A DNA stretch of 64,000 bases, taken from Acidimicrobiaceae bacterium (GTDB lineage Bacteria > Actinomycetota > Acidimicrobiia > Acidimicrobiales > Aldehydirespiratoraceae). A program made the position numbers and the translations under genes. Shown here piece by piece: positions 16,707-24,671 of the stretch. The notes under the pieces are model-generated. The model searched no databases. It was not told the origin of the DNA and worked only from the letters and a program-made list of their open reading frames with translations. Each line of letters starts with the position of its first letter. Positions within the stretch are counted from its first letter, which is position 1. The DNA lies in contig VXTM01000031.1 in NCBI GenBank assembly GCA_009837445.1, positions 34,348 to 98,347 on the forward strand, read 5' to 3'.

Positions 16707-18245
16707 TCACGAGCTTCCGCCTGTTCGCTCGGCCTCTAGGGCAGCACCGGTCATGTAGGCGCCGAGGTCACGGGGGGTGATGTCGTTGGGGTCGAGGCGC
16801 GCAACCAGGCGGCCCCGCAGCATCACCACGATGGTGTCCGACAATCCGATCAGTTCGTCGAGGTCGGCCGACACCAGCAGGGTGGCCAGGCCTCGTGAGC
16901 GGGCCTCGCGGATGTCGTCCCAGACCGCGGCCTGGGCCCCGACGTCGATCCCGCGGGTTGGATGGTTGGCGATGAGCACCGCGGGGTCGGCCACCATCTC
17001 CCGTCCCACGATCAGCTTCTGCTGGTTCCCGCCCGACAGGGCGTGGGCCGACACCTCGATGTGGGGCGTGCGGACGTCGAAGTCCTCTTTGATCCGGTTG
17101 GCCCGTCCTCGCATGCCCAGGCGGCTCAGCCACGGGCCGCGGGAATACGGCTTCTCGGTCTGGTGGCCCAGAGCGGCGTTCTCCCAGAGGGTGAAACCCA
17201 GCAGCAGCCCGTCGCGGTGGCGGTCTTGAGGCACGTACCCGAGGCCCATCTCGCGCCGGTGCCGCACCGATACGTGGGTGATGTCGCGGCCCAGCAGCGT
17301 GATGACGCCCTGATCCGGGTCCTGTATCCCGATGATGGCGTTGACCAGCTCGGCCTGGCCATTGCCCTCGACCCCGGCGATGCCCACAATCTCGCCCCGG
17401 TGAACGCTCAGGGTCACGTCGTCAACCACGGCCCGGTCGCCCTCGCCGGCCACCCTCAGACCTGAGAGCTCGAGCGCGACTTCCTCGGTCACCGTGGAAG
17501 CGCCCGCGTCGGGTACGGGCAACTCCGAACCGATCATCATCTCGGCCAGGTCGTGGGCGGTCACCTCGTCGGGCTTGACGGTGCCCACGGTACGGCCCTG
17601 GCGCAGCACGGTGATGGTGTCGGCGATCTCGAGGACCTCGTCGAGCTTGTGGTCGATGAACAGGATGGTGGCGCCGCTGGCCTTGAGTTCCCGGATGTTG
17701 CGGAACAGCTCGTCGACCTCCTGGGGGACCAGCACTGCGGTGGGCTCGTCCAGGATGAGGATCTTGGCCCCCCGGTAGAGGACCTTGATGATCTCCACTC
17801 GCTGCCGTTCACCGACCTCCAGGGTCTCCACCAGGTCGTCGGCGTTGATGTCGAGCCCGTAGGCCCGGCCCACCTCGTCGAGGTGCTCGCGTCCCGCCTG
17901 GAAGTCGATCCGGCCCAGCGACCGCATCGGCTCGGCGCCGAGGATCACGTTCTCGAGCACGGTGAGCTGATCGGCCAGCATGAAGTGCTGGTGGACCATC
18001 CCTATCCCCAGCTCGATGGCCTGAGCGGGTGAGTGCAGCTCCACCTCGTCGCCCTGGATCCTGATGGTGCCCGAGTCGGGGGGCTGCATGCCGTAGAGGA
18101 TCTTCATCAGGGTCGACTTGCCGGCCCCGTTCTCTCCGCAGATGGCGTGGATCTCGCCCTCGGCCACCTCCAGGTGGATGTCGTCGTTGGCCACCACGCC
18201 CGGGAACCGCTTGGTGATGCCTGTCAGTTCAATGGCTGACGCCAC
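16707..18245 (-). CDS. BMP-type ABC transporter ATPase (two fused ABC domains)
   Basis: A 512-residue double ATPase as in YufO, RbsA and MglA. The first domain has Walker A GENGAGKST and Walker B ILILDEPTAVL with a degenerate signature (EVGERQRVEI). The second has a degenerate P-loop (GVEGNGQAE) but a clear signature ALSGGNQQK. This asymmetry is normal for the family. It energises uptake by the two downstream permeases. It is separated from the upstream lipoprotein gene by 111 bases containing a strong hairpin, so expression may step down after the binding protein. The C-terminal tail GAALEAERTGGSS overlaps a repeated DNA word. Confidence 0.92.
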   Translation of the reverse strand: MASAIELTGITKRFPGVVANDDIHLEVAEGEIHAICGENGAGKSTLMKILYGMQPPDSGTIRIQGDEVELHSPAQAIELGIGMVHQHFMLADQLTVLENVILGAEPMRSLGRIDFQAGREHLDEVGRAYGLDINADDLVETLEVGERQRVEIIKVLYRGAKILILDEPTAVLVPQEVDELFRNIRELKASGATILFIDHKLDEVLEIADTITVLRQGRTVGTVKPDEVTAHDLAEMMIGSELPVPDAGASTVTEEVALELSGLRVAGEGDRAVVDDVTLSVHRGEIVGIAGVEGNGQAELVNAIIGIQDPDQGVITLLGRDITHVSVRHRREMGLGYVPQDRHRDGLLLGFTLWENAALGHQTEKPYSRGPWLSRLGMRGRANRIKEDFDVRTPHIEVSAHALSGGNQQKLIVGREMVADPAVLIANHPTRGIDVGAQAAVWDDIREARSRGLATLLVSADLDELIGLSDTIVVMLRGRLVARLDPNDITPRDLGAYMTGAALEAERTGGSS

Positions 18246-18268
18246 GCAGCCTCCCTCGGAAACGACGA

Positions 18269-18294
18269 CCGGGCCGGAGGTTAGTCCGGCCCGG
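18269..18294 (-). terminator. Intercistronic hairpin after the BMP lipoprotein gene
   Basis: A perfect 10-bp stem (CCGGGCCGGA with its complement) around a 6-base loop lies 62 bases after the lipoprotein stop and before the ATPase start. There is no strong T tract. It probably acts as a partial terminator or mRNA-stabilising structure, giving more binding protein than transporter. Confidence 0.6.
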
Positions 18295-18356
18295 TGTCAT
18301 CGTTGGATTTGTGCTCCGGAGTGGCCCAACGGATCGGGCCTACCGGCGCTCAGTGG

Positions 18357-19601
18357 CTAGGGCTCGGTAGGCACCGAGATCTCGCCCGACACGATCTGAG
18401 CCTTGAGGGCCTCGAGTTCGCCGGTGATGTCGTCCACGAACCCGCCCGAGGTGCTGTAGCCGACGCCGTCGACCGAGAGGTCGTAGGCAGTCGGCCCGGG
18501 CTGCATGGTGCCGTCGATCACGGACTTGATCATCTCGAAGATTGAGACGTCCACCCGCTTCAGCATCGACGTCAGGATGTAATCCCGCACACCGGCGTCG
18601 GCGGTGTTGTACTGATCGGAGTCGACGCCGATGGCCCACACCTTGGACCCGGTGGCCTCGCTCTGCTCCAGGGCGGCCTGGAACAGGCCAGCGCCCGATC
18701 CGCCGGCCGCGTGGTACACGATGTCGGCCCCGTCCTCGTACATGGCCAGCGCGATCTCCTTGGCCCGGTCCGGGGCGTTGAAGCCGTCGAAGTCGGGAGC
18801 CTCGGTGATGTAGTCGCCGATGATCTCGATGTCAGGGTTCACGGCCTGCGCGCCGGCGTTGAAGCCGGCCTCGAACCGCTCGATCAGGCCGCCGACGTTG
18901 GCCACGCCGCCGATGAAGCCGATCTTGCCGGTCTGGCTCTTGAGCGCGGCGGCTGCTCCCACTAGGAACGAGCCCTCGTGTTCGGCGAAGACCAGGCCGG
19001 CGATGTTCTCGCCGTAGGGGGCGACCGGATCAGCGCCGAAGTTGAGCATGGCCGAGTCGACCACGCCGAACATCGTGTCGGGGTTCTCCGCGCCGACCGC
19101 GGCCGCGTCACCCTCGAACAGGAACCCGACGCCGATGACGATGTCGTGGGCGTCAGCGGCGAGCTGGAGCAGTTCGCCCCGGTTGGAGCCGTCCGGCTCG
19201 GGCGAGGCCTCAGTGAAGGTGATGCCGAGCTCGGCGGCGGCCCGCTCGATGCCGGCGGCGGCGGAGTCGTTGAAGGACTGGTCGCCGCGGCCGCCGATGT
19301 CGAACACCAGACCGACCGAGATGTCAGTCATCTCGGGCATCGCGGCGTCGTCAGACTCTTCCTCGTGGTCGTGGTCGTCGTCGTCCTCGTGCGCGTGGTC
19401 GTCCTCGTGGTCGTGGTCGTCGTCGTCTTCATGTGCGTGGTCGTCGTCTTCGTCCGCGGCCGGTTCGGGCTCGGGTTCGGGCTCGGCGGCGGCCGGTTCG
19501 GGCTCGGCGACGGTCTCCGTTTCCTCGTCGTCGCCGCACGCCGAGGCGAGTAGGGCGAACGACAGCAGGATCGCAAGCAGCGCAAAGAGGCGCTTATGCA
19601 T
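18357..19601 (-). CDS. BMP-family substrate-binding lipoprotein with His/Asp-rich linker
   Basis: A 414-residue lipoprotein: a signal peptide with lipobox LLASAC (Cys22), an acidic Pro/Glu/Asp/His linker to about residue 92, then a BMP (basic membrane protein/nucleoside-binding) domain beginning ISVGLVFDIGGRGDQSFNDSA. Further domain marks are GKIGFIGGVANVGGLIERFEAGF and VYHAAGGSGAGLFQAA. It should capture a nucleoside-like solute for the ATPase and permeases encoded downstream. Unusually, the linker contains a 14-residue unit (DDHAHEDDDDHDHE) repeated in tandem, giving four H-x-H pairs. That is more like metal-binding loops of zinc-uptake proteins. GGAGG lies before the ATG, in a leadered transcript. 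Confidence 0.88.
   Translation of the reverse strand: MHKRLFALLAILLSFALLASACGDDEETETVAEPEPAAAEPEPEPEPAADEDDDHAHEDDDDHDHEDDHAHEDDDDHDHEEESDDAAMPEMTDISVGLVFDIGGRGDQSFNDSAAAGIERAAAELGITFTEASPEPDGSNRGELLQLAADAHDIVIGVGFLFEGDAAAVGAENPDTMFGVVDSAMLNFGADPVAPYGENIAGLVFAEHEGSFLVGAAAALKSQTGKIGFIGGVANVGGLIERFEAGFNAGAQAVNPDIEIIGDYITEAPDFDGFNAPDRAKEIALAMYEDGADIVYHAAGGSGAGLFQAALEQSEATGSKVWAIGVDSDQYNTADAGVRDYILTSMLKRVDVSIFEMIKSVIDGTMQPGPTAYDLSVDGVGYSTSGGFVDDITGELEALKAQIVSGEISVPTEP
19360..19443 (-). repeat. Tandem 42-bp repeat encoding the His/Asp-rich linker
   Basis: Two adjacent 42-base units (19360-19401 and 19402-19443) differ at only a few bases and encode the repeated 14-residue HAH/HDH segment of the BMP lipoprotein. 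Confidence 0.8.
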
Positions 19602-19657
19602 GGGCCTTCCTCCAGGGTCGATAGGCAGTTGCCTAGCGGATGCTAGCCCGCTGCGGC

Positions 19658-20674
19658 TCAGTTCCGCGAACGGTTACCGGTCCATTCCAGCAGGGCATCC
19701 GCGGGCCACGTGTTGATGATGTTGTCGACCGGAACGTCGCAGCGCACGGCCTTGTCGGCTCCGTAGGGCTGCCACTCGAGTTGCCCGGTGGCGTGGGCGT
19801 CGGTGTCGACTGACACCTTGCAGCCCCACTGCACCGCCAGCGCCAGCAGTTCCTCCGGCGGATCCTGGCGTTCGGGGCGGCAGTTGATCTCCACCGCCTT
19901 GTCGAACTGGGCGCAGGCTGCGAAAACGATCTCGGCGTCGAACGTCGACGGGGGACGGCCCCCGCCCACGACCTTGCGGTTGGTGCAGTGGCCGAGGATG
20001 TCGGTGTTGGGGTTGGCGATGGCGGCCACCATCCGGGGAGTCATCTCGGCCGACGGCATCCGCAGCTTCGAATGTACCGAGGCCACCACCACGTCCAGTT
20101 CGGCCAGCAGGTCGTCCGACAGGTCCAGCGAGCCGTCCTCCAGGATGTCGACCTCCATCCCGGTCAGGATCCTGAACGGCGCCATCTCGACGTTGAGCCG
20201 TGAGATCTCCTCCATCTGGCGGCGCAGCCGGTCCTCGTCGAGACCGTGGGCCACCGTAAGGCGGGCCGAGTGATCGGTGATCACCACCCACTCGTGTCCC
20301 AGCGCCGCGGCCGTCTCGGCCATGGCCCGCAGCGGGGCACCGCCGTCGGACCAGTCCGTATGGCAGTGGCAGTCGCCGCGCAGGCGCTCGAGCACTGGCC
20401 CTCCCGCGCCGACCGGCACCCGGCTGCGCTGCTCGAGTTCGGCCAAGTACCCGTCGTCGGTACCGGCGAGCGCCTCGGTGATGACCCGTGCTGTGCTGGG
20501 CCCTACGCCGTCGATGTCGGTGAGAGTGCCTGCGGCGGCTCGCTCGGAGAGTTCGGCGTCGCCGAGTTCATCGGCCACTGCCAGAGCCCGCTGGAAGGCT
20601 CGCACCTTGGGACCGGGAGCCAGCTCTCGGTCGAGGTAGTGAATGGCTAGCGACAGCGCTACCGAGGGTCGCAC
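19658..20674 (-). CDS. PHP-domain protein with helix-hairpin-helix segment (PolX C-terminal-like)
   Basis: A 338-residue protein. Residues 1-90 are helical with a helix-hairpin-helix motif (LTDIDGVGPSTARVI). From about residue 98 there is a PHP phosphoesterase domain with DCHCHTDWSDG, VVITDHSARL, GMEVDI, VVASVHSK, ILGHCTNR and VSVDTDAHA, supplying the usual metal-ligand histidines and aspartates. The layout matches the C-terminal part of PolX-type DNA polymerases, but the polymerase catalytic domain is missing. It may be a stand-alone nuclease or phosphoesterase. The GTG start at 20674 is supported by TAGCTT seven bases upstream. Confidence 0.82.
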   Translation of the reverse strand: MRPSVALSLAIHYLDRELAPGPKVRAFQRALAVADELGDAELSERAAAGTLTDIDGVGPSTARVITEALAGTDDGYLAELEQRSRVPVGAGGPVLERLRGDCHCHTDWSDGGAPLRAMAETAAALGHEWVVITDHSARLTVAHGLDEDRLRRQMEEISRLNVEMAPFRILTGMEVDILEDGSLDLSDDLLAELDVVVASVHSKLRMPSAEMTPRMVAAIANPNTDILGHCTNRKVVGGGRPPSTFDAEIVFAACAQFDKAVEINCRPERQDPPEELLALAVQWGCKVSVDTDAHATGQLEWQPYGADKAVRCDVPVDNIINTWPADALLEWTGNRSRN

Positions 20675-20681
20675 GGCTTCG

Positions 20682-20687
20682 AAGCTA
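20682..20687 (-). promoter_or_regulatory. -10 hexamer, leaderless promoter of the PHP gene
   Basis: On the minus strand this reads TAGCTT, ending seven bases before the GTG at 20674. Confidence 0.45.
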
Positions 20688-20708
20688 CCCGCTGGCAGCC
20701 TCTTGCTC

Positions 20709-21074
20709 TCATGAGTCGCCGGCTGGGACTCCTGGCAGGCGATGGCGGTTGGCGGCCACCAGCGCGTAGACGGGCCGGGCCAGCCAGCACAGAGGCGGGT
20801 GCACGATCAGGTGCCCGATGACTCGCCAGGCTCCGCCCACGGCAACCAGGGACCGGCCGATGGCCTCGGCGCCTCGGCTGCGCCGCGATCGCGGGCCCCG
20901 GTTGTCCACCCACCACACCGCGGCCGCCACATCCGCTCGGGACAGCGCCAGCTCTTCCAGCTCAAGCGACTGCCACGGTTCCACCCGGGCGTCGGGGGGC
21001 AGGCGGGCCCCGATCCAGCGGGCCGAGCGCACGCAGAAGCCGCATTCGCCGTCGTACACCAGCAGCACCCGCAC
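20709..21074 (-). CDS. DCC-family thiol-disulfide oxidoreductase-like protein
   Basis: A 121-residue protein of the DUF393/DCC family, named for the N-terminal D-x-x-C-x-x-C motif, here VYDGECGFCVRSARWI. A later hydrophobic region, LIVHPPLCWLARPVYALVAANR, is also typical. The family is predicted to have a thioredoxin-like fold and redox activity, but no substrate is established. The start GTG at 21074 gives VRVLLVYDGECGFC, the normal beginning. A longer frame upstream runs antisense through bL37. It lies 34 bases upstream of the PHP gene on the same strand. Confidence 0.82.
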   Translation of the reverse strand: MRVLLVYDGECGFCVRSARWIGARLPPDARVEPWQSLELEELALSRADVAAAVWWVDNRGPRSRRSRGAEAIGRSLVAVGGAWRVIGHLIVHPPLCWLARPVYALVAANRHRLPGVPAGDS

Positions 21075-21112
21075 AGTGTGCCGTCCCGAGCGGGTTCGGC
21101 ATCCCGAGCCGG

Positions 21113-21118
21113 TAGCGT
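21113..21118 (+). promoter_or_regulatory. -10 hexamer, leaderless promoter of bL37
   Basis: TAGCGT ends eight bases before the bL37 ATG at 21127. The GGAG at 21121-21124 is only two bases from the ATG, too close for a normal ribosome-binding site. Confidence 0.45.
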
Positions 21119-21126
21119 TGGGAGCC

Positions 21127-21216
21127 ATGTCCAAGCGCACCAGCAAGCGCCGGGCCAAGGCCCGCCGTTCGAAGGCGAACCACGGCCGCAAGCCCAACGC
21201 AGGCCGCAACAGCTGA
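21127..21216 (+). CDS. 50S ribosomal protein bL37
   Basis: A 29-residue, strongly basic protein (reading MSKRTSKRRAKARRSKAN and then HGRKPNAGRNS). The SKANHGRKPNA core matches the actinobacterial bL37 signature (ANHG[KR]xPN), a small 50S component found in mycobacterial ribosome structures. It is usually missed by gene callers because of its length. It lies 28 bases upstream of the earliest ychF start and is probably co-transcribed with it. No other function is likely for such a conserved, Lys/Arg-rich peptide. Confidence 0.85.
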   Translation: MSKRTSKRRAKARRSKANHGRKPNAGRNS

Positions 21217-21244
21217 TCTGACTCCCGGTCGACGACTGTCGGCT

Positions 21245-22336
21245 GTGCAACACGGAGCCCCCTTGGAACGGTTTGGATTCGTCGGGCTTCCCAACTCTGG
21301 GAAGACTTCATTGCACAACGCCTTGGCCGGCGGCGACGCGGTGGCGGCCCGACACGCGTTCTCGACTAGGTCCGCCACGGTGGGCGTGGCCAAGGTGCCC
21401 GACGGCCGGCTGCCGCGGCTGGCTGAGATGAGTTCCAGCCGCCGCACCGTTCATGCATCGGTGCAGTTCACCGACATCGGCGGCCTGGTGTCGGGCTCGA
21501 GCCGGGGCGAGGGCCTGGGCAACGCCTTCCTGGGCCACGTCCGCGACACCGACGCCATCGTGTACGTGCTGCGTGCCTTCGCAGATCCCGATGTGCCCGG
21601 CGACGACGACCCGCTCGACAGCCTGCGCGTGCTCGAGACCGAGTTGGCCCTCGCCGACCTCGACAGCGCCACCCGCCAGCTCGGCAAGCTTGCCCGGGCC
21701 CTGAAGGGAGACCCGTCGCTGCGGGCCTCGCACGACCTGCTGGCTCGGGCCGTCGCAACCCTGGAGGACGGCCTGCCGCTGTACCGGTCCGGCCTCGACG
21801 ACTCGGAGCGGACCGGCCTGCGCCCGTTCTTCATGCTCACCAACAAGCCCGTGCTCGCGGTGGTGAACATCGGGGAGGATCGCATCGCCGACGCGGAGGA
21901 GTTGGCTTCGCCGGTGCGAGAAGAACTGGGCGACGCTGAGGTGGTGCCGCTGTGCGTGCAGTTGGAGGCGGAGGCCGCGCAACTCGACGAGGTGGAGAGG
22001 CCGGAGGTGCTGGCGGCCCTCGGCCTCGGCAGCGGCGCTCTCGACCGGTTCCTGGCGAGCGCCTACCACCTGCTGGGATTGAGGACCTTCCTGACTACCG
22101 GGCCCAAGGAGAGCCGGGCCTGGACCTTCCGGGCGGGCGCCTCGGCGGTCGAGTGCGCGGGAGCGGTCCACTCCGACATCCAGCGAGGTTTCATCCGGGC
22201 CGACACCATCGCCTACGACGACCTGCTGGATGCCGGCTCGTGGGTCGCGGCCCAGAGGCAGGGTCGGGTCCGCTCCGAGGGCAAGGACTACCTGATGGCC
22301 GACGGCGATGTCGTCGAGTTCAGGTTCAACGTCTGA
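21245..22336 (+). CDS. ychF: YchF/OLA1-type translation-associated GTPase/ATPase
   Basis: About 363 residues. The P-loop GLPNSGKTSL, the G3 region FTDIGGLVSGSSRGEGLGNAFLGHVRDTDAI, and the NKP segment (LTNKPVLAVVNIGED) where NKxE replaces NKxD all identify YchF, which prefers ATP. The C-terminal TGS-like domain (TFRAGASAVECAGAVHSDIQRGFIRADTI) is present. YchF binds ribosomes and responds to oxidative stress in other bacteria. The start may be GTG 21245 or TTG 21263 (reading ERFGFVGLP); the latter fits family N-termini better. It follows bL37 closely. Confidence 0.88.
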   Translation: MQHGAPLERFGFVGLPNSGKTSLHNALAGGDAVAARHAFSTRSATVGVAKVPDGRLPRLAEMSSSRRTVHASVQFTDIGGLVSGSSRGEGLGNAFLGHVRDTDAIVYVLRAFADPDVPGDDDPLDSLRVLETELALADLDSATRQLGKLARALKGDPSLRASHDLLARAVATLEDGLPLYRSGLDDSERTGLRPFFMLTNKPVLAVVNIGEDRIADAEELASPVREELGDAEVVPLCVQLEAEAAQLDEVERPEVLAALGLGSGALDRFLASAYHLLGLRTFLTTGPKESRAWTFRAGASAVECAGAVHSDIQRGFIRADTIAYDDLLDAGSWVAAQRQGRVRSEGKDYLMADGDVVEFRFNV

Positions 22337-22395
22337 GAGCAAGCGGCTGATCAGTGGCCGAAACAGAGCTATTGCGGCGTTCCAGCGGGGGCCGC

Positions 22396-22401
22396 TAGGC
22401 T
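22396..22401 (+). promoter_or_regulatory. -10 hexamer, leaderless promoter of the desaturase gene
   Basis: TAGGCT ends nine bases before the ATG at 22411. Confidence 0.4.
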
Positions 22402-22410
22402 TCCTCCGGC

Positions 22411-23382
22411 ATGCCAACCGACGCCGATGTCCGGCTGCTTGCGGACCTTGAGCCGAGCGTCGAGAGGCTCTACGAGCGGCACCTCCAGCAGACCAGGGAA
22501 TGGCATCCCCACGCCCTGGTTCCCTGGAGCCGGGGCGAGGACTATGCGCCGGACTACGAGTGGTCCCCGGATGACGCCGGGCTGAGCCCGGAGGCCCGCA
22601 GCGCTCTGTTCGTCAACGTCCTCACCGAGGACAACCTGCCCTACTACTTCCGGGACATCGAGCGCATGTTCGGCCGCGACGGCGCCTGGGGCCATTGGGT
22701 GAGGCGCTGGACGGCTGAGGAAGGCCGCCACGGCCAAGTGATCCACGACTACCTGGCCGTTACCCGCTCTGTCGACCCGGTGAGTCTCGAGCGGGCCCGC
22801 ATGGCCCAAGTGCAGTCCGGTGAAGCGCCCGCGCCGCCCAACGCGCTGGAAGGCCTCGCCTATGTGACGCTGCAGGAGTTGGCCACCCGCATCTCGCACT
22901 TCAACACCGGAAAGCACATCGCCGATCCTGCCGGCACAGCGATCATGCGCCGGGTCGCGTTCGACGAGAACCTCCACTTCCTGTTCTACCGTGACGCCAT
23001 GGCCGCCGCCCTCGAGGTGGAGCCGTCCCAAGCGGTCGTGGCCATCGCCAACCAGGTGAAGGGCTTCGCGATGCCCGGCGTGGGCATCACCGACTTCGAG
23101 GCGCACGCCCGCACCATCGCGGACGCCGGCATCTACGACTTGGCCATCCATCACGACCAGATACTCCAGCCTGTGCTGATGCGGGATTGGAAGCTGCCCA
23201 GCCTCACCGGTCTCTCGGGTGTGGCCGAGGCGGCCCGGGAACGGCTCATGAGGCTGATCGACCGGATCGGACGGGTTGGCAGGCTCATGGTCGAGCGCCG
23301 CACCGAACGCCGGGCTAAGAGTCCGCATGATTGGGGGCTGGATCGGCTGCGCCCTACGGGCTGGGCCGGCGGCACCCGGTGA
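22411..23382 (+). CDS. Acyl-ACP desaturase (DesA-like, ferritin fold)
   Basis: A 323-residue soluble di-iron desaturase of the FA_desaturase_2 family. The two iron-binding motifs are EEGRH (in WTAEEGRHGQVI) and DENLH (in AFDENLHFLFY), and an upstream LTEDNLPYYF carries a further ligand glutamate. It should introduce a double bond into acyl-ACP or acyl-CoA, adjusting membrane or cell-envelope lipids; mycobacterial DesA1/DesA2 are the nearest remembered relatives. The regiochemistry cannot be predicted. The gene seems to have its own leaderless promoter, with DUF192 following 33 bases later. Confidence 0.87.
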   Translation: MPTDADVRLLADLEPSVERLYERHLQQTREWHPHALVPWSRGEDYAPDYEWSPDDAGLSPEARSALFVNVLTEDNLPYYFRDIERMFGRDGAWGHWVRRWTAEEGRHGQVIHDYLAVTRSVDPVSLERARMAQVQSGEAPAPPNALEGLAYVTLQELATRISHFNTGKHIADPAGTAIMRRVAFDENLHFLFYRDAMAAALEVEPSQAVVAIANQVKGFAMPGVGITDFEAHARTIADAGIYDLAIHHDQILQPVLMRDWKLPSLTGLSGVAEAARERLMRLIDRIGRVGRLMVERRTERRAKSPHDWGLDRLRPTGWAGGTR

Positions 23383-23402
23383 AGGCGGGCCCGGCGACCC
23401 AC

Positions 23403-23408
23403 TAGATT
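23403..23408 (+). promoter_or_regulatory. -10 hexamer, leaderless promoter of the DUF192 gene
   Basis: TAGATT ends seven bases before the ATG at 23416. Confidence 0.45.
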
Positions 23409-23415
23409 CGCCTCC

Positions 23416-23745
23416 ATGGCGTGGTTGGTTTGTGGCGACCGGGTCATCGCGTCGCTGGAGATCGCTTCCAGCCGTCGCGAGCGTCGCAAGGGTCTGTCGG
23501 GCCGTGACGGGATTGAGGGCGCTCTGCTGCTGGAGCGGACCCGCTCAGTTCATTCACTCGGTATGCGATTTCCCATCGACGTCGCCCACTGCGACTCCGA
23601 AATGCGGGTTCTGCGGGTGACGACGATGCGAGCCAACCGGATCGGCCGCGTCGTGCCGAAGGCCAGGGTCGTGATCGAGGCCGAGGCGGGCAGCTTCCGG
23701 CGCTGGGGAGTGACTCCAGGCGTAGAGCTCGAGATCCGGCAGTGA
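23416..23745 (+). CDS. DUF192-family protein
   Basis: A 109-residue protein matching the DUF192 pattern: RRERRKGLSGRDGIEGALLLERTRSVHSLGMRFPIDVAHCD, then a C-terminal VIEAEAGSFRRWGVTPGVELEI. The invariant G-L-x-G and MRFPIDV stretches are clear. The family is small and beta-rich, and its function is unknown. Many members are secreted, but this one has no signal peptide. Its stop overlaps the GTG start of rsmI as GTGA, suggesting translational coupling, though no functional link is known. Confidence 0.82.
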   Translation: MAWLVCGDRVIASLEIASSRRERRKGLSGRDGIEGALLLERTRSVHSLGMRFPIDVAHCDSEMRVLRVTTMRANRIGRVVPKARVVIEAEAGSFRRWGVTPGVELEIRQ

Positions 23746-24671
23746 GCGGCTCGCGGCCCGGAGGCGGGGATCCTCCGGAGGGTGGCTGCCTGGTGCTGGT
23801 CGGCACTCCGATCGGCAACCTGGGCGATCTCAGCGCCCGGGCTGTAGAGGCTCTCGCCTCAGCGGACCTCGTCTGCTGCGAGGACACCCGGCGCACGGGG
23901 CGCCTGCTGGAGCACGCCGGGGTGACCGGCGCCCGCCTACGCCGGGTCGACGAGCACACCGAGGCCGAGGCCTGCACCGAGGTGTGCGAGCTGCTCGGAG
24001 CCGGGGCCACTGTGGCGATGGTGACCGACGCCGGCATGCCCGCGCTCACCGATCCGGGGAGCCGGCTGGTGGCCGCCGCCGCGGCGGCCGGACACACGGT
24101 GACGGTGGTGCCGGGCCCATCGGCCGGCTTGGCCGCCTTGGCGGTGAGCGGGCTGGCTACCACGCGGTTCTGCTTCGAGGGGTTCCTGCCCCGCAAGGGC
24201 AGGGCCCGCGCCGAGCGCTTGGAACTGATCGCCGGTGAGCGCCGCACCACGGTCCTCTACGAGTCGCCCCGCCGGCTGCAGGCCTGTCTCGAGGACCTGG
24301 CCAAGGCGTGCGGCCCGCAGAGGCGAGCCGTCGTGGCCCGTGAGCTCACCAAGCTCCACGAGGAGGTGGTGAGGGGCAGCCTGGCCGAACTCTGCGAGTG
24401 GGCCGCGGGGCCGGTGAAGGGCGAGGTCGTGGTGGTCGTCGAGGGCTCTGCCGAGGCAGGCCCGGTGCCCACCGACGATCAGCTTCGGGCCGCGGTCGAA
24501 GACTTCGTGTCCGGTGGCGCCAGCCGTAGGGACGCGGCGGCATCGGCCGCGGCGGCGCATGGCGTGTCCCGCCGGCGGGTCTACAACCTGGCAATCGACA
24601 GCCAGAGGCCGAGCGAAGGGGCGAGCGAATCCGGCGCATACGGGCGAGGCCGTGGCCCGAGCGGCCCGTGA
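23742..24671 (+). CDS. rsmI: 16S rRNA (cytidine1402-2'-O)-methyltransferase
   Basis: A 309-residue tetrapyrrole-methylase-fold enzyme. The RsmI signature LVGTPIGNLGDLSARAVEAL is followed by VCCEDTRRTGRLL, VTDAGMPALTDPGSRLV and FEGFLPRKGRARAERL. It methylates the 2'-OH of C1402 in the 16S rRNA P site using SAM. A C-terminal helical domain (TDDQLRAAVEDFVSGGASRRDAAASAA) is normal. The last roughly 25 residues (SQRPSEGASESGAYGRGRGPSGP) are unusual and encoded partly by dispersed repeat copy B, which seems to have replaced or extended the native tail. Translationally coupled to DUF192. Confidence 0.93.
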   Translation: MSGSRPGGGDPPEGGCLVLVGTPIGNLGDLSARAVEALASADLVCCEDTRRTGRLLEHAGVTGARLRRVDEHTEAEACTEVCELLGAGATVAMVTDAGMPALTDPGSRLVAAAAAAGHTVTVVPGPSAGLAALAVSGLATTRFCFEGFLPRKGRARAERLELIAGERRTTVLYESPRRLQACLEDLAKACGPQRRAVVARELTKLHEEVVRGSLAELCEWAAGPVKGEVVVVVEGSAEAGPVPTDDQLRAAVEDFVSGGASRRDAAASAAAAHGVSRRRVYNLAIDSQRPSEGASESGAYGRGRGPSGP

